From: Patescibacteria group bacterium
GTDB lineage: Bacteria > Patescibacteriota > Minisyncoccia > JAHIHE01 > JAGLIN01
Length of the DNA stretch: 41,229 nucleotides
Assembly (NCBI GenBank): GCA_019428855.1
Contig: JAHYJV010000008.1
Coordinates: 1 to 41,229, forward strand
Direction: 5' to 3'
In this document: positions 1 through 6,963 of the stretch, piece after piece
Layout of the letters: each line of letters opens with the position of its first letter
How positions within the stretch are numbered: position 1 is the stretch's first letter
Notes under the pieces: model-generated
Databases searched by the model: none
Told to the model about the DNA's origin: nothing
What the model saw: the letters and a program-made list of their open reading frames with translations, nothing else
Position numbers and translations under genes: made by a program

Positions 1-6
1 CCTTGT

Positions 7-361
7 TTAACATAGCTCAAAGATGTTTCTTGTCATCTTTCCAACTAATATCTTTCTAAAATTCTTCGTTGTTCTTTTTTTATCAATTCCAATAACCTTT
101 TTTGGAAAATGCTTTTTGACATTTATTACAAAAGAATCTTCTTTGAGTCAACGAAATAATGATTTGTCTATTTTCAAAAACACTATGTTTGATTTTTCTT
201 TTACAATACTGCTGAACCTTGCTTGTGCTTTTTGTGCAATGTGGACAGAGACAATATCTTCTGGGATTGCGAGCTTTAACTATTATTTCCCTTTCTCTTG
301 TTTCATACCCATCAATCCATAAATTTTGCAAATTAAACAGTTTTTTGATATCATTTTTCAA
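7..361 (-). pseudogene. ISL3-type transposase, N-terminal zinc-binding part, frameshifted
   Basis: The first 80 or so codons read as the N-terminal zinc-binding domain of an ISL3-family transposase, with a CPHC pair followed by an RRFFCNKCQKAF segment. The annotated 92-aa frame stops at 83. If one base is dropped near 105-112 (in the TTTT or AAAAAA run), the reading continues as KKVIGIDKKRTTKNF and then meets a TAA at 7-9. Full ISL3 transposases are about 400 aa, so this is a broken 5' fragment, unless the rest lies left of the window in yet another frame. The + strand ORF 23-322 is a shadow. Family assignment is from motif recognition. The frameshift is directly visible but could be a sequencing error in a homopolymer. 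Confidence 0.6.
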
Positions 362-411
362 AGGAGTGGTGTGAATTGTTAATTTATCAATATAATTCTA
401 CCACTTCTTTA

Positions 412-441
412 GTTATCCACCACAGTTATTAGTGTAGAGCC
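412..441. repeat. Candidate ISL3 terminal inverted repeat (one end)
   Basis: Read on the - strand, this segment begins GGCTCTACACTAATAACTGT and lies about 50 bp upstream of the transposase start. ISL3-family ends typically begin with GG and a TCT-like motif, so this is a plausible outer end. The other end is not in the window, so the match cannot be confirmed by pairing. Confidence 0.35.
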
Positions 442-518
442 TCTTTTATTTTGCTAAATTGTAAAAAAATGATAGACTGTTTAGGTAGGTTATTGAGTTT
501 AGAATTAAGTCTAATATT

Positions 519-1652
519 ATGATAGACCAAGTCGTGATTACAATCTTTTCGATAATTGCTGCTTTTGTGGTTGCCTTTTTTTTGTTTAAAAAGAAGATTA
601 TCGATTATTTTGCATCTTTTAGCGAGCGAATGTCAGAAAATAATTTAAGGATGCTTGAGGAAAGAAATCGAGAAATTCTGAAAGAAGAAAGAGAAAGAAT
701 TGATGAAATGAATGAGGAGAAGATGAAGAGGAATGAACAGTATATGGAGGGAAAGAAAGATGCTATTAAGGAGATGGTAGAAAAAATTGATTTGGAATTA
801 AGGGAATCGCAAAAAAAAATTGAAAGCACTGAGAAAGAAAGAATTGGAGAATTTTCAAAAATGAAGACAATTTTAGAAGAACACAAAATCATTACCAGAG
901 AATTGCGAAATTCGACAGACAATTTGAAGAAGATTCTTTCCAATAATCAACAGCGAGGAAAATATGGAGAAGAGGTGGCGGAAAATATATTGAAAATGCT
1001 GGGATTTGTGAAAGATTTGGATTATATTGTGAATCTCAGGCAAGATACCAATGCCAACCGACCCGATATCACCATAAAGCTACCAGACAAGACAAAGATA
1101 AACATTGATGTAAAATTTCCTTATTCAGCTTTGCAAAAACTTCAAGAAGTTGACAATGAAGTGGAAAAGAATAAACACTTCGACCAGTTTAAAATTGATG
1201 TCAAACAGAAAATCAAGCAAGTGACGAGTCGCGACTATATTAATCCTGAAGAGAGGACTCTGGATTTTGTAATTATGTTTGTTCCGAATGAGAGCATTTT
1301 TAGTTTTATTTGTGACAAGCTGAATGATATCACAAGCGAGGCTCTTGAAAAAAAAGTAATTATCACTGGTCCTTTTTCATTTGCAGCAATTGCCAGAATG
1401 ATAAAGCAGTCGTATAATAATTTTAAAATTCAAGAAGATTTGCATCGTGTAGTTGGCTTGATTGGAAAATTTAAACAGGAATTTACAAAATATAGCGATG
1501 AATTTGATAAGCTGGGAGATAAAATAAGTTCAATGACCAAACAATATGACAGCGTTGCGAATACTAGGACTAGGCAACTAACAAAGGTGGTGGACCGGAT
1601 TGGTGAAGAAAATGAAGTAATCGAGAGTGATGATATCAAGAAAATAATATAA
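519..1652 (+). CDS. rmuC: RmuC-family DNA recombination protein
   Basis: This 377-aa protein has the standard RmuC plan. A single N-terminal membrane anchor covers about residues 5-24. A long, highly charged coiled coil (about 30-140) follows. The conserved RmuC nuclease-like domain starts near QQRGKYGEEVAENIL and includes RPDITIKLPD, IDVKFPY and a FVPNE segment. RmuC is known to limit inversions at short inverted repeats, and its core resembles PD-(D/E)XK nucleases; the role here is inferred from family. The ATG at 519 places the membrane segment at the extreme N terminus, as expected. No clear Shine-Dalgarno is visible. The Nudix gene follows after 16 bp, so the two may be co-transcribed. 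Confidence 0.92.
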   Translation: MIDQVVITIFSIIAAFVVAFFLFKKKIIDYFASFSERMSENNLRMLEERNREILKEERERIDEMNEEKMKRNEQYMEGKKDAIKEMVEKIDLELRESQKKIESTEKERIGEFSKMKTILEEHKIITRELRNSTDNLKKILSNNQQRGKYGEEVAENILKMLGFVKDLDYIVNLRQDTNANRPDITIKLPDKTKINIDVKFPYSALQKLQEVDNEVEKNKHFDQFKIDVKQKIKQVTSRDYINPEERTLDFVIMFVPNESIFSFICDKLNDITSEALEKKVIITGPFSFAAIARMIKQSYNNFKIQEDLHRVVGLIGKFKQEFTKYSDEFDKLGDKISSMTKQYDSVANTRTRQLTKVVDRIGEENEVIESDDIKKII

Positions 1653-1668
1653 TAGATAAAAATTCTGT

Positions 1669-2208
1669 ATGAAAAAATGGAAAACTATAAAATCAAAAGT
1701 AGTTTTTGACTGTAAGTATCTGAAAATTGTGGAAGAGGATTTTTTGTTGTCTGATAAAAAATCTGATAAATATTTTCTAGTAGAAAGACTTGATTTTGTG
1801 GTTATAATTGCTCGAAATGGAAATAATCTTTATTTAATTAAGCAATCTCGATATACAACCAAAATAAGATTAATTGAATTCGTGGCAGGAGCAATAGAGA
1901 AAGGAGAGACGCCCTTGAAAGCTGCCAAAAGAGAGCTTGAAGAAGAGGCAGGAATTAAAGCAAAAAAGTTTCAAAGCTTGGGGTGGTATTGGGCAAATAA
2001 GGGTTGTTCCAAACAAAAAGGATATGTTTTTTTGGCCGAAAATTTGAGCTTTATAGAACATAGACCAGATGAAATTGAAAGCGAAGGAGAAATTGAAACG
2101 GTTAGCTGTAAACTCTCCGAAGTTAGGAAAATGATTGAGAGCGGAAAAATAAAAGACAATGATTCTTTGGCGGCTTTTAGTTTTTTTATGTTAAAATGTA
2201 ATAGTTAA
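1669..2208 (+). CDS. Nudix hydrolase, ADP-ribose pyrophosphatase-like
   Basis: This 179-aa protein carries a perfect Nudix box (G-x5-E-x7-REUxEExGU) at about residues 74-96, seen as GAIEKGE...RELEEEAGI. Spacing and flanking sequence (VVIIARNGNNLYLIKQSRY before the box, and GWYWANKG after it) resemble the ADP-ribose/NDP-sugar pyrophosphatase subgroup. Such enzymes cleave nucleoside diphosphates linked to another group and depend on Mg2+ bound by the box glutamates. Substrate is not determined by sequence. It lies 16 bp after rmuC and is likely cytosolic, with no signal peptide or membrane segment. Confidence 0.88.
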   Translation: MKKWKTIKSKVVFDCKYLKIVEEDFLLSDKKSDKYFLVERLDFVVIIARNGNNLYLIKQSRYTTKIRLIEFVAGAIEKGETPLKAAKRELEEEAGIKAKKFQSLGWYWANKGCSKQKGYVFLAENLSFIEHRPDEIESEGEIETVSCKLSEVRKMIESGKIKDNDSLAAFSFFMLKCNS

Positions 2209-2240
2209 GAAGGAAGAAATATCACTCATATATCATTAGA

Positions 2241-3587
2241 ATGCTTATAAAAAAAATATTCAAAATTAATTTCATCACGGTTGGCATAATAATTTTTTTG
2301 TTTTTATTGATTTTTAAGTATAATAAATTTCTTGGTTACGAAGAAGAAACTTACAATGCAATGGTGACATTTTTACTTTCTCATGAAATCGTTGGTCAGA
2401 GAGCTGGTTTTATTTCCGTTTTAAGTCATTTACCATTTGCTTTTTTAGATGTTTATACAAATATAAACAATATCCAATACTTAGCAGTTCCTTTTTATGT
2501 CTCATTAACAGGATCGGTATTCTATCTGCTGATTGAGAATTTATATAAGTCAAAGAAAATTGCTTTTTATATGTCCATTCTTTTGATTTTTACGACTATG
2601 TTTCTTCCTTATTCTGTAATTGGCATGGAACATATTTTTGCCTTTACGGCACTGAGTGCCTTCACTTTCCTTTTTTTATTTTCCAAAAATAAAAATATAT
2701 ATAGCTTGGTTATCAGTGCAGTATTCGCTGGCATGACAATTCAAACAAAAGCTTATGGAGTGTTATTTTTGATACCTCTGCTTGTTTATTTATTTTTAAT
2801 TCTGAAAGAGAGAAATAACCACTTTTTCTCAAAAGGGAATCTGAAAAATATTATATTATTTTTGGGACCTATTTTCTTTTTTATAATTTTAGGATTATTG
2901 TATAACTATTTTCAATATGGCAGTATATTTTCAACTAAATATGATTTAGGTAGCGAATTGCAACCTATTAGCTTATGGGTTGGCCTGTATGGTATTTTGT
3001 TCAGTATCGGAAAAGGATTTTTCATTTACAATCCATTGTTGATTGTTTCAGTTTTTATGTTCAAAAAGTTTTTTCAACTGCACCGAAAAGAATTTATTTT
3101 TATAGTCATTTTTTTTGTAATATTTGTACCTTTTAATGCGGGATATTCTTATTGGTCAGATGAAGTTTGGGGACCAAGAAAATTATTAGTTTTAGTTCCT
3201 TTTGTTTTTTTGCCACTGGGCTTATATTTTCGAAATTTGAATAAAGAGAAAATTGGAGTATTCATTCTTGTTGCTCTCGTTGGATTATATATTAATTTTA
3301 TTGGAACTATTTATGACTACGGAAAGCAGTTAACATTGTATAGGGAAATGAATTTGGACTCATTAGAGAAAATGAGATATGTACCAGAATTGAGTCATAT
3401 AAGCATAAATTCATTACTTTTGAAATCTTATGTTAATAAAAAAATAAATGGCAGTTCATTGCAGTTTGAATATGAGGAAAAAAGCTGGATGAGAAATTTA
3501 GCAGGAAAGGAAAATGAAGTTATAAGTGGAGGCTTATTCCCCCTAGATGATTATGATAAGCCAGATATTTATTTATTTAAAAAATGA
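2241..3587 (+). CDS. Multi-pass membrane protein, probable GT-C glycosyltransferase
   Basis: This 448-aa protein has about ten to eleven predicted membrane spans and a short soluble C-terminal tail. An acidic stretch just after the first span (LGYEEETYNAM) matches the position of the catalytic acidic residues in GT-C (PMT/ArnT/GT39-like) enzymes, which transfer sugars from polyprenyl-phosphate donors on the outer face of the membrane. The family 2 glycosyltransferase next door would fit as a source of the polyprenyl-phosphate sugar. The function is inferred from topology and context; I do not recognise a specific family member. The stop TGA is followed immediately by TAG. Confidence 0.6.
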   Translation: MLIKKIFKINFITVGIIIFLFLLIFKYNKFLGYEEETYNAMVTFLLSHEIVGQRAGFISVLSHLPFAFLDVYTNINNIQYLAVPFYVSLTGSVFYLLIENLYKSKKIAFYMSILLIFTTMFLPYSVIGMEHIFAFTALSAFTFLFLFSKNKNIYSLVISAVFAGMTIQTKAYGVLFLIPLLVYLFLILKERNNHFFSKGNLKNIILFLGPIFFFIILGLLYNYFQYGSIFSTKYDLGSELQPISLWVGLYGILFSIGKGFFIYNPLLIVSVFMFKKFFQLHRKEFIFIVIFFVIFVPFNAGYSYWSDEVWGPRKLLVLVPFVFLPLGLYFRNLNKEKIGVFILVALVGLYINFIGTIYDYGKQLTLYREMNLDSLEKMRYVPELSHISINSLLLKSYVNKKINGSSLQFEYEEKSWMRNLAGKENEVISGGLFPLDDYDKPDIYLFKK

Positions 3588-3647
3588 TAGAGAATTTCCG
3601 AAGACAGATAATATTTAAATCGGAGCTAATAATCTTAAAATATATTA

Positions 3648-4334
3648 ATGAAAAAAACATCAATAATTGTTCCAGCGTTTAATGAAGAAAAAACCATTTT
3701 GACTTTAATTGAAAAGCTTAAGTCTTTAGATATGGAAAAGGAGATAATTATTATAGATGATGGATCAAGTGATGCGACTCGAAAAATTTTGTCTGAAATT
3801 GATGATGATAATATTAAAATAATTTTAAAAAATAAAAACCAAGGAAAAGGAGTGGCGATTAGAGATGGAATTAATATTTCAACTGGGGATATGATTGTCA
3901 TTCAAGATGCAGACTTGGAATATGATCCTAACGATTTGCTTGCGATGGTGAAAACGATGATTGAAAATGATTATGATGTATTGTATGGAAGTCGTTTTTT
4001 GAAAAAGAGAAAACCGGAAGGAATGTATATGGCGAACTGGATTGCTAATAAAACACTGGTTATTGTCTCGAATATGTTGTATAATTCAAATATTACAGAT
4101 GAGGCAACTTGTTATAAGCTCTTTAAGTCTGATGTAATTAAGAGCTTGAAACTAAAAGCAGAAAGATTTGAGTTTTGTCCAGAAGTAACGGCAAAGGTTC
4201 GTAAAAAAGACTATATAATAAACGAAATGCCTATTTCGTATAAAGCAAGAAAATTTTCAGATGGCAAGAAGATTGGTATAAAAGATTTTATAGTTGCTCT
4301 TTGGGTCTTGATAAAGTATAGATTTGTTGATTAA
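3648..4334 (+). CDS. Family 2 glycosyltransferase, dolichol-phosphate mannosyltransferase-like
   Basis: This 228-aa GT-A protein starts with SIIVPAFNEEKTI, continues with IIIIDDGSSDAT (nucleotide-binding aspartates) and has the IQDADLEYDP motif near residues 84-93, the DXD-equivalent. It lacks the C-terminal membrane spans of the longer DPM/GtrB forms and ends in a short basic tail. Enzymes of this group move a sugar from a nucleotide donor to polyprenyl phosphate on the inner membrane face. The upstream GT-C-like membrane protein could use that product outside, so the pair may decorate surface glycans or proteins. Which sugar is involved cannot be read from sequence. Confidence 0.85.
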   Translation: MKKTSIIVPAFNEEKTILTLIEKLKSLDMEKEIIIIDDGSSDATRKILSEIDDDNIKIILKNKNQGKGVAIRDGINISTGDMIVIQDADLEYDPNDLLAMVKTMIENDYDVLYGSRFLKKRKPEGMYMANWIANKTLVIVSNMLYNSNITDEATCYKLFKSDVIKSLKLKAERFEFCPEVTAKVRKKDYIINEMPISYKARKFSDGKKIGIKDFIVALWVLIKYRFVD

Positions 4335-4363
4335 AATATTTTTTATAAACTAAGTATAAAAAA

Positions 4364-4693
4364 ATGGGAATTAAAGATTCATTTAAAAAAGTTGTAGCCA
4401 AGGGTGCCATGAAAGTTTCCAAGACTAAAATTGGTAAAAAAGTGATGGATAAGGCTATGGAAAAGGAACTTGAAAAAATGCCAGAAGGGCAAAGAGAGAT
4501 GGCTAGAAAAGCAATGCAAGCGATGCAAAATATGAGTGTAGAGGAGCAAGAGCAAATCGCAGAAAAAATGAAAAAACTTTTAGGTGGGAAAGAAAATCCA
4601 AGCGCAGGAGAAATGATGGGAATAATGAGAAAAATGACACCAGATCAACGAAAAGAATATGAAGATTTGGCGAGAAAATTAATGGGGATGTAG
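4364..4693 (+). CDS. Hypothetical Lys/Met-rich helical protein
   Basis: I do not recognise this 109-aa protein. It is almost entirely predicted helix, with a basic N-terminal third (KKVVAKGAMKVSKTKIGKK) and a Met-, Glu- and Lys-rich remainder (MARKAMQAMQNMSVEEQEQIAEKM). There is no signal peptide or membrane span. The MTPDQRKEYEDLARKLMG ending suggests a compact helical bundle. The ORF is intact, preceded by an A-rich leader and sits 18 bp before the zinc-ribbon gene, so co-transcription is likely. Coding is supported by a clean frame and a protein-like, non-repetitive composition. The 68-aa ORF on the opposite strand is a shadow. Confidence 0.7.
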   Translation: MGIKDSFKKVVAKGAMKVSKTKIGKKVMDKAMEKELEKMPEGQREMARKAMQAMQNMSVEEQEQIAEKMKKLLGGKENPSAGEMMGIMRKMTPDQRKEYEDLARKLMGM

Positions 4694-4711
4694 TTTTTAA
4701 ATTATACAAGA

Positions 4712-5335
4712 ATGAAATGTCCAGATTGTAGAAAAATATTAAGGAAAGTTGTAGTAAAAAATAATTATGGTATGATAATTAATCTTGACCAATGTTTTGA
4801 TTGTGGCGGAATTTGGTTTGATAATGTTGAGCTATATCCAATCCCAAAAGAAGAAATTGAAAGGATTGAAAATATTGATGCAAAGAAATTACAAGAGAAT
4901 ATATCTTTTTTAAATTATGAAAAAAAATGTCCTGTGTGTGACATAAAACTTGAAGATTTTAAAGATATTAATTTTCCAAAACAGCTAGAAGTCGAATATT
5001 GTACGAAGTGTAATGGTTTTTGGATGAATAGAGGAGAGACTTCTGATTTCAAGGTATGGCAAAATAATAAAAGACAAAACAAGGAAAGCGAAGAGAATTT
5101 GAAATTTCGAGAAAATATCAAACAAATGCTTGGTGAATATAAAACTTCAGATTATAAGTCCTTAGGAGAAGTTGGAAAGTTTCTTTCAATGCCACTTGAT
5201 TCAAGAACGGGACGTCCAATTAATTATAGTGCGCTTAATGGAGGTGAAAGCAAGATAACTGATAGTTCTAACAGAGCTTCTTTTATAATTTTTGATATTT
5301 TTCAATTATTATTAAAACTTTTTTTAAGATATTAA
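4712..5335 (+). CDS. Double zinc-ribbon (zf-TFIIB-type) protein
   Basis: This 207-aa protein has two related zinc-binding modules. The first is MKCPDCRKIL...CFDCGGIWFD (residues 1-39). The second is CPVCDIKL...YCTKCNGFWMNRGE (about 72-108). Both match the zf-TFIIB family pattern CPxC-x(n)-CxxCxGxW. The C-terminal half is a charged linker that ends in a hydrophobic segment, IIFDIFQLLLKLFL, which may associate with the membrane. The family is widespread but has no agreed biochemical function. The stop overlaps the start of the next gene (TAATG), which indicates translational coupling. Confidence 0.8.
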   Translation: MKCPDCRKILRKVVVKNNYGMIINLDQCFDCGGIWFDNVELYPIPKEEIERIENIDAKKLQENISFLNYEKKCPVCDIKLEDFKDINFPKQLEVEYCTKCNGFWMNRGETSDFKVWQNNKRQNKESEENLKFRENIKQMLGEYKTSDYKSLGEVGKFLSMPLDSRTGRPINYSALNGGESKITDSSNRASFIIFDIFQLLLKLFLRY

Positions 5336-5814
5336 TGAATAGAAAGATAGATAAATTTGTTGTTATATGCGATAGCCTTCGGAGCTTACATAATGTAGGC
5401 TCTGTTTTTCGAACATCAGATGGAGCGGGAATAAGTAAAATTTATCTATGCGGAATAACGGGGATGCCGGATACGCAAAAACACGAGAGACAAATTTCAA
5501 AAGTGGCCTTGGGAGCTCAGAAATATATACCTTGGGAATATGTGAAACAGTCCTGGAGGGTTGTGGAAAAATTAAAAAAAGAAGGATATCAGATTGTTTC
5601 TCTGGAGCAAACGAAGGATAGTATTGCATACACAAAATTTAAACCAAAATTTCCTCTGGCTCTTGTGATTGGCAATGAAAACAAAGGAGTGAAGAAGGCA
5701 GTTTTGAGCAGGTCAGATGAAGTGATTGAAATTCCAATGAGAGGTACGAAAAAATCACTCAATGTTTCGGTCGCTTTTGGAATCGCAGCCTATTGGATTG
5801 GAAAATTTAAATAA
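5335..5814 (+). CDS. TrmH/SpoU-family RNA 2'-O-methyltransferase
   Basis: This 159-aa protein contains only the SPOUT catalytic domain, without the N-terminal substrate-binding domain of RlmB/TrmH. The three family motifs are clear: LHNVGSVFRTSDGAG (motif 1 with the catalytic Arg), LALVIGNENKGV (motif 2) and EIPMRGTKKSLNVSVAFGIA (motif 3 with the deep-knot loop). Members methylate the ribose 2'-OH of tRNA or rRNA using S-adenosylmethionine. The short size is like TrmL and many unnamed members, so the target nucleotide is not assigned. Its ATG overlaps the stop of the zinc-ribbon gene. A perfect palindrome lies at its 3' end. Confidence 0.9.
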   Translation: MNRKIDKFVVICDSLRSLHNVGSVFRTSDGAGISKIYLCGITGMPDTQKHERQISKVALGAQKYIPWEYVKQSWRVVEKLKKEGYQIVSLEQTKDSIAYTKFKPKFPLALVIGNENKGVKKAVLSRSDEVIEIPMRGTKKSLNVSVAFGIAAYWIGKFK

Positions 5815-5840
5815 ATTATCGAGGTTCAACCTCGATAATT
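5814..5840. repeat. Perfect 27-nt palindrome at the 3' end of the SpoU methylase gene
   Basis: The sequence AATTATCGAGGTT-C-AACCTCGATAATT has 13-bp arms around a single central base and begins at the last base of the stop codon. RNA from either strand would fold into a stable hairpin, so it could act as a transcript-end or processing element; no strong T-run follows. The right arm AACCTCGATAATT recurs at 16841-16853, at the 3' end of elp3. Confidence 0.7.
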
Positions 5841-5854
5841 AAGATAAAAATACT

Positions 5855-6565
5855 ATGGAAAAAAGTAAATCTCAAAAAATTATAGAAAAAACTAGAGATG
5901 ACTATGATTTGATTGCTAAGGAGTGGGATTTAAGCAGGAACAGGGCTTCCAAATTAAAAACAGATTTAATAGCTGATATTAATCTCGGCGATAAAGTTTT
6001 AGATATTGGTTGCGGGAACGCTCTTATGGCACCTTTTATTTTAGATAAAGGTGCTTTGTATGTTGGGCTTGATATATCAGAAAAAATGATTGAAATTGTC
6101 AGAAAAAAATATGTCAAAGAAATTAAAAATGGAAAAGTAAAATTTTTTTCAGGTCAGGCAACAGAACTTCCATTTGGTGATAAAAAATTTGATTATATAA
6201 TAAGTTATGCCGTACTTCATCATATTCCGTCAAAAAAATTGCAAGAGAAATTTTTTCAAGAAATTAAGAGAGTATCTAAGTCAAACGCAAAAGTAAGAAT
6301 TATAGTTTGGAATCTCTTAAGCGATTGGGCGAATAAGAGGTTTAACATTGAGGACCAATTAGCTGGAAAAAAAAGTGGAGATGTAATTGTTCCCTGGAAA
6401 GCAACCTCTGGAAAAGTTGTGGAGCGTTATCTTTATCAATTTTCTAAAGAAGAGCTTTTACTTCTCGCAAAAACAGCGGGATTTGAAAAGATTAAAATTC
6501 ATTATTTTAATAGAGCAGGAGAAAGGAAAGAAAATGCGGAAGAGCTGGTTTTGGAGATGGAATAA
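5855..6565 (+). CDS. SAM-dependent methyltransferase, Trm9/ALKBH8-like
   Basis: This 236-aa class I methyltransferase has motif I VLDIGCGNALMAPF, the acidic ribose-binding end of strand 2 (GLDISEKM), FDYIISYAVLHHIP and IIVWNLLSDW. Beyond the generic fold, YDLIAKEWDLSRNR, GDVIVPWK and VERYLYQFSKEEL resemble the tRNA wobble-uridine methyltransferases Trm9/ALKBH8, which have a similar start, a D-V-L-V-P-W segment and an H/E-RYYH-F segment. Those enzymes methylate cm5U34 to mcm5U34. An Elp3 homologue, which makes cm5U, is also in this window (16839-18536). The Trm9-like assignment is my inference from short motifs; a generic methyltransferase remains possible. The 78-aa ORF 6387-6623 is a shadow. 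Confidence 0.72.
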   Translation: MEKSKSQKIIEKTRDDYDLIAKEWDLSRNRASKLKTDLIADINLGDKVLDIGCGNALMAPFILDKGALYVGLDISEKMIEIVRKKYVKEIKNGKVKFFSGQATELPFGDKKFDYIISYAVLHHIPSKKLQEKFFQEIKRVSKSNAKVRIIVWNLLSDWANKRFNIEDQLAGKKSGDVIVPWKATSGKVVERYLYQFSKEELLLLAKTAGFEKIKIHYFNRAGERKENAEELVLEME

Positions 6566-6640
6566 AAGAAAACATAAGGTGGAATATTACAAAATATTAC
6601 TTTTCTTAATTTATTTGCGATAAGATATAGATATAAATTT

Positions 6641-6669
6641 TTGTAATTGATCAGTAGTTGTGTTATATT
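6641..6669 (+). promoter_or_regulatory. Possible sigma70-type promoter
   Basis: TTGTAA and TATATT are separated by exactly 17 bp. It is the best-spaced pair in the gap before hsdM, but it lies about 295 bp from the gene and similar matches arise by chance in AT-rich DNA. Confidence 0.25.
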
Positions 6670-6857
6670 AATGGTAGTTAGATGATATTATGCATTCGTA
6701 TAATATACAAATATTATTTATTAACCACTTTATTATTCGCATAATAACGAGTTAGACGACATATTTTTGAAAAATTTGTTTATTGAAATGTTTTTGGTGG
6801 GCTTTAAGAAATAAGGAATTTGATTTTTTTAATTTTTAAAGAGGGGGGGTAAAAGGT

Positions 6858-6904
6858 GTTTTCTCTACGGAGTTTATCCCGCTGAACAGCGGGGCTCCGA
6901 AAAC
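6858..6904. repeat. GC-rich imperfect hairpin (REP-like element)
   Basis: The sequence folds with an inner stem CCCGCTG-AA-CAGCGGG, a middle stem CGGAG/CTCCG across an asymmetric TTTAT bulge, and an outer GTTTT/AAAAC stem. It is far more GC-rich than its surroundings and is preceded by a G7 run. Structures like this are typical of REP elements or IS200/IS605 ends, but no transposase is nearby. It could also be a leader structure or terminator before hsdM. Confidence 0.6.
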
Positions 6905-6963
6905 GATTTATTTATTAGGGGAAAACGAATACAATACAAATACTTAACTTGGATAATAAAACT

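Larger units (their letters stand above)
6566..6963. other. 398-bp intergenic region at the left edge of the defence island
   Basis: No convincing gene is present. It holds a weak promoter candidate (6641-6669), two near-identical 12-mers ATTCGTATAATA (6694-6705) and ATTCGCATAATA (6735-6746), a G7 run (6843-6849), and a long GC-rich imperfect hairpin (6858-6904). The mix of AT-rich DNA with one GC-rich structured block suggests an insertion junction. Confidence 0.6.

Noticed and set aside
23-322. 99-aa + strand ORF at the left edge
   Set aside because: It is the reverse shadow of the transposase fragment, with a Phe/Ile/Ser-rich composition typical of antisense AT-rich frames.
6674-6758. Possible integron attC-like sites (GTTAGAT and GTTAGAC match GTTRRRY)
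   Set aside because: No matching RYYYAAC partner at a suitable distance, no paired inner boxes and no integrase in the window; the short motif alone is common.
6949-6963. TTG start for hsdM given in the ORF track
   Set aside because: An ATG five codons later gives a normal HsdM length; there is no ribosome site favouring the TTG.
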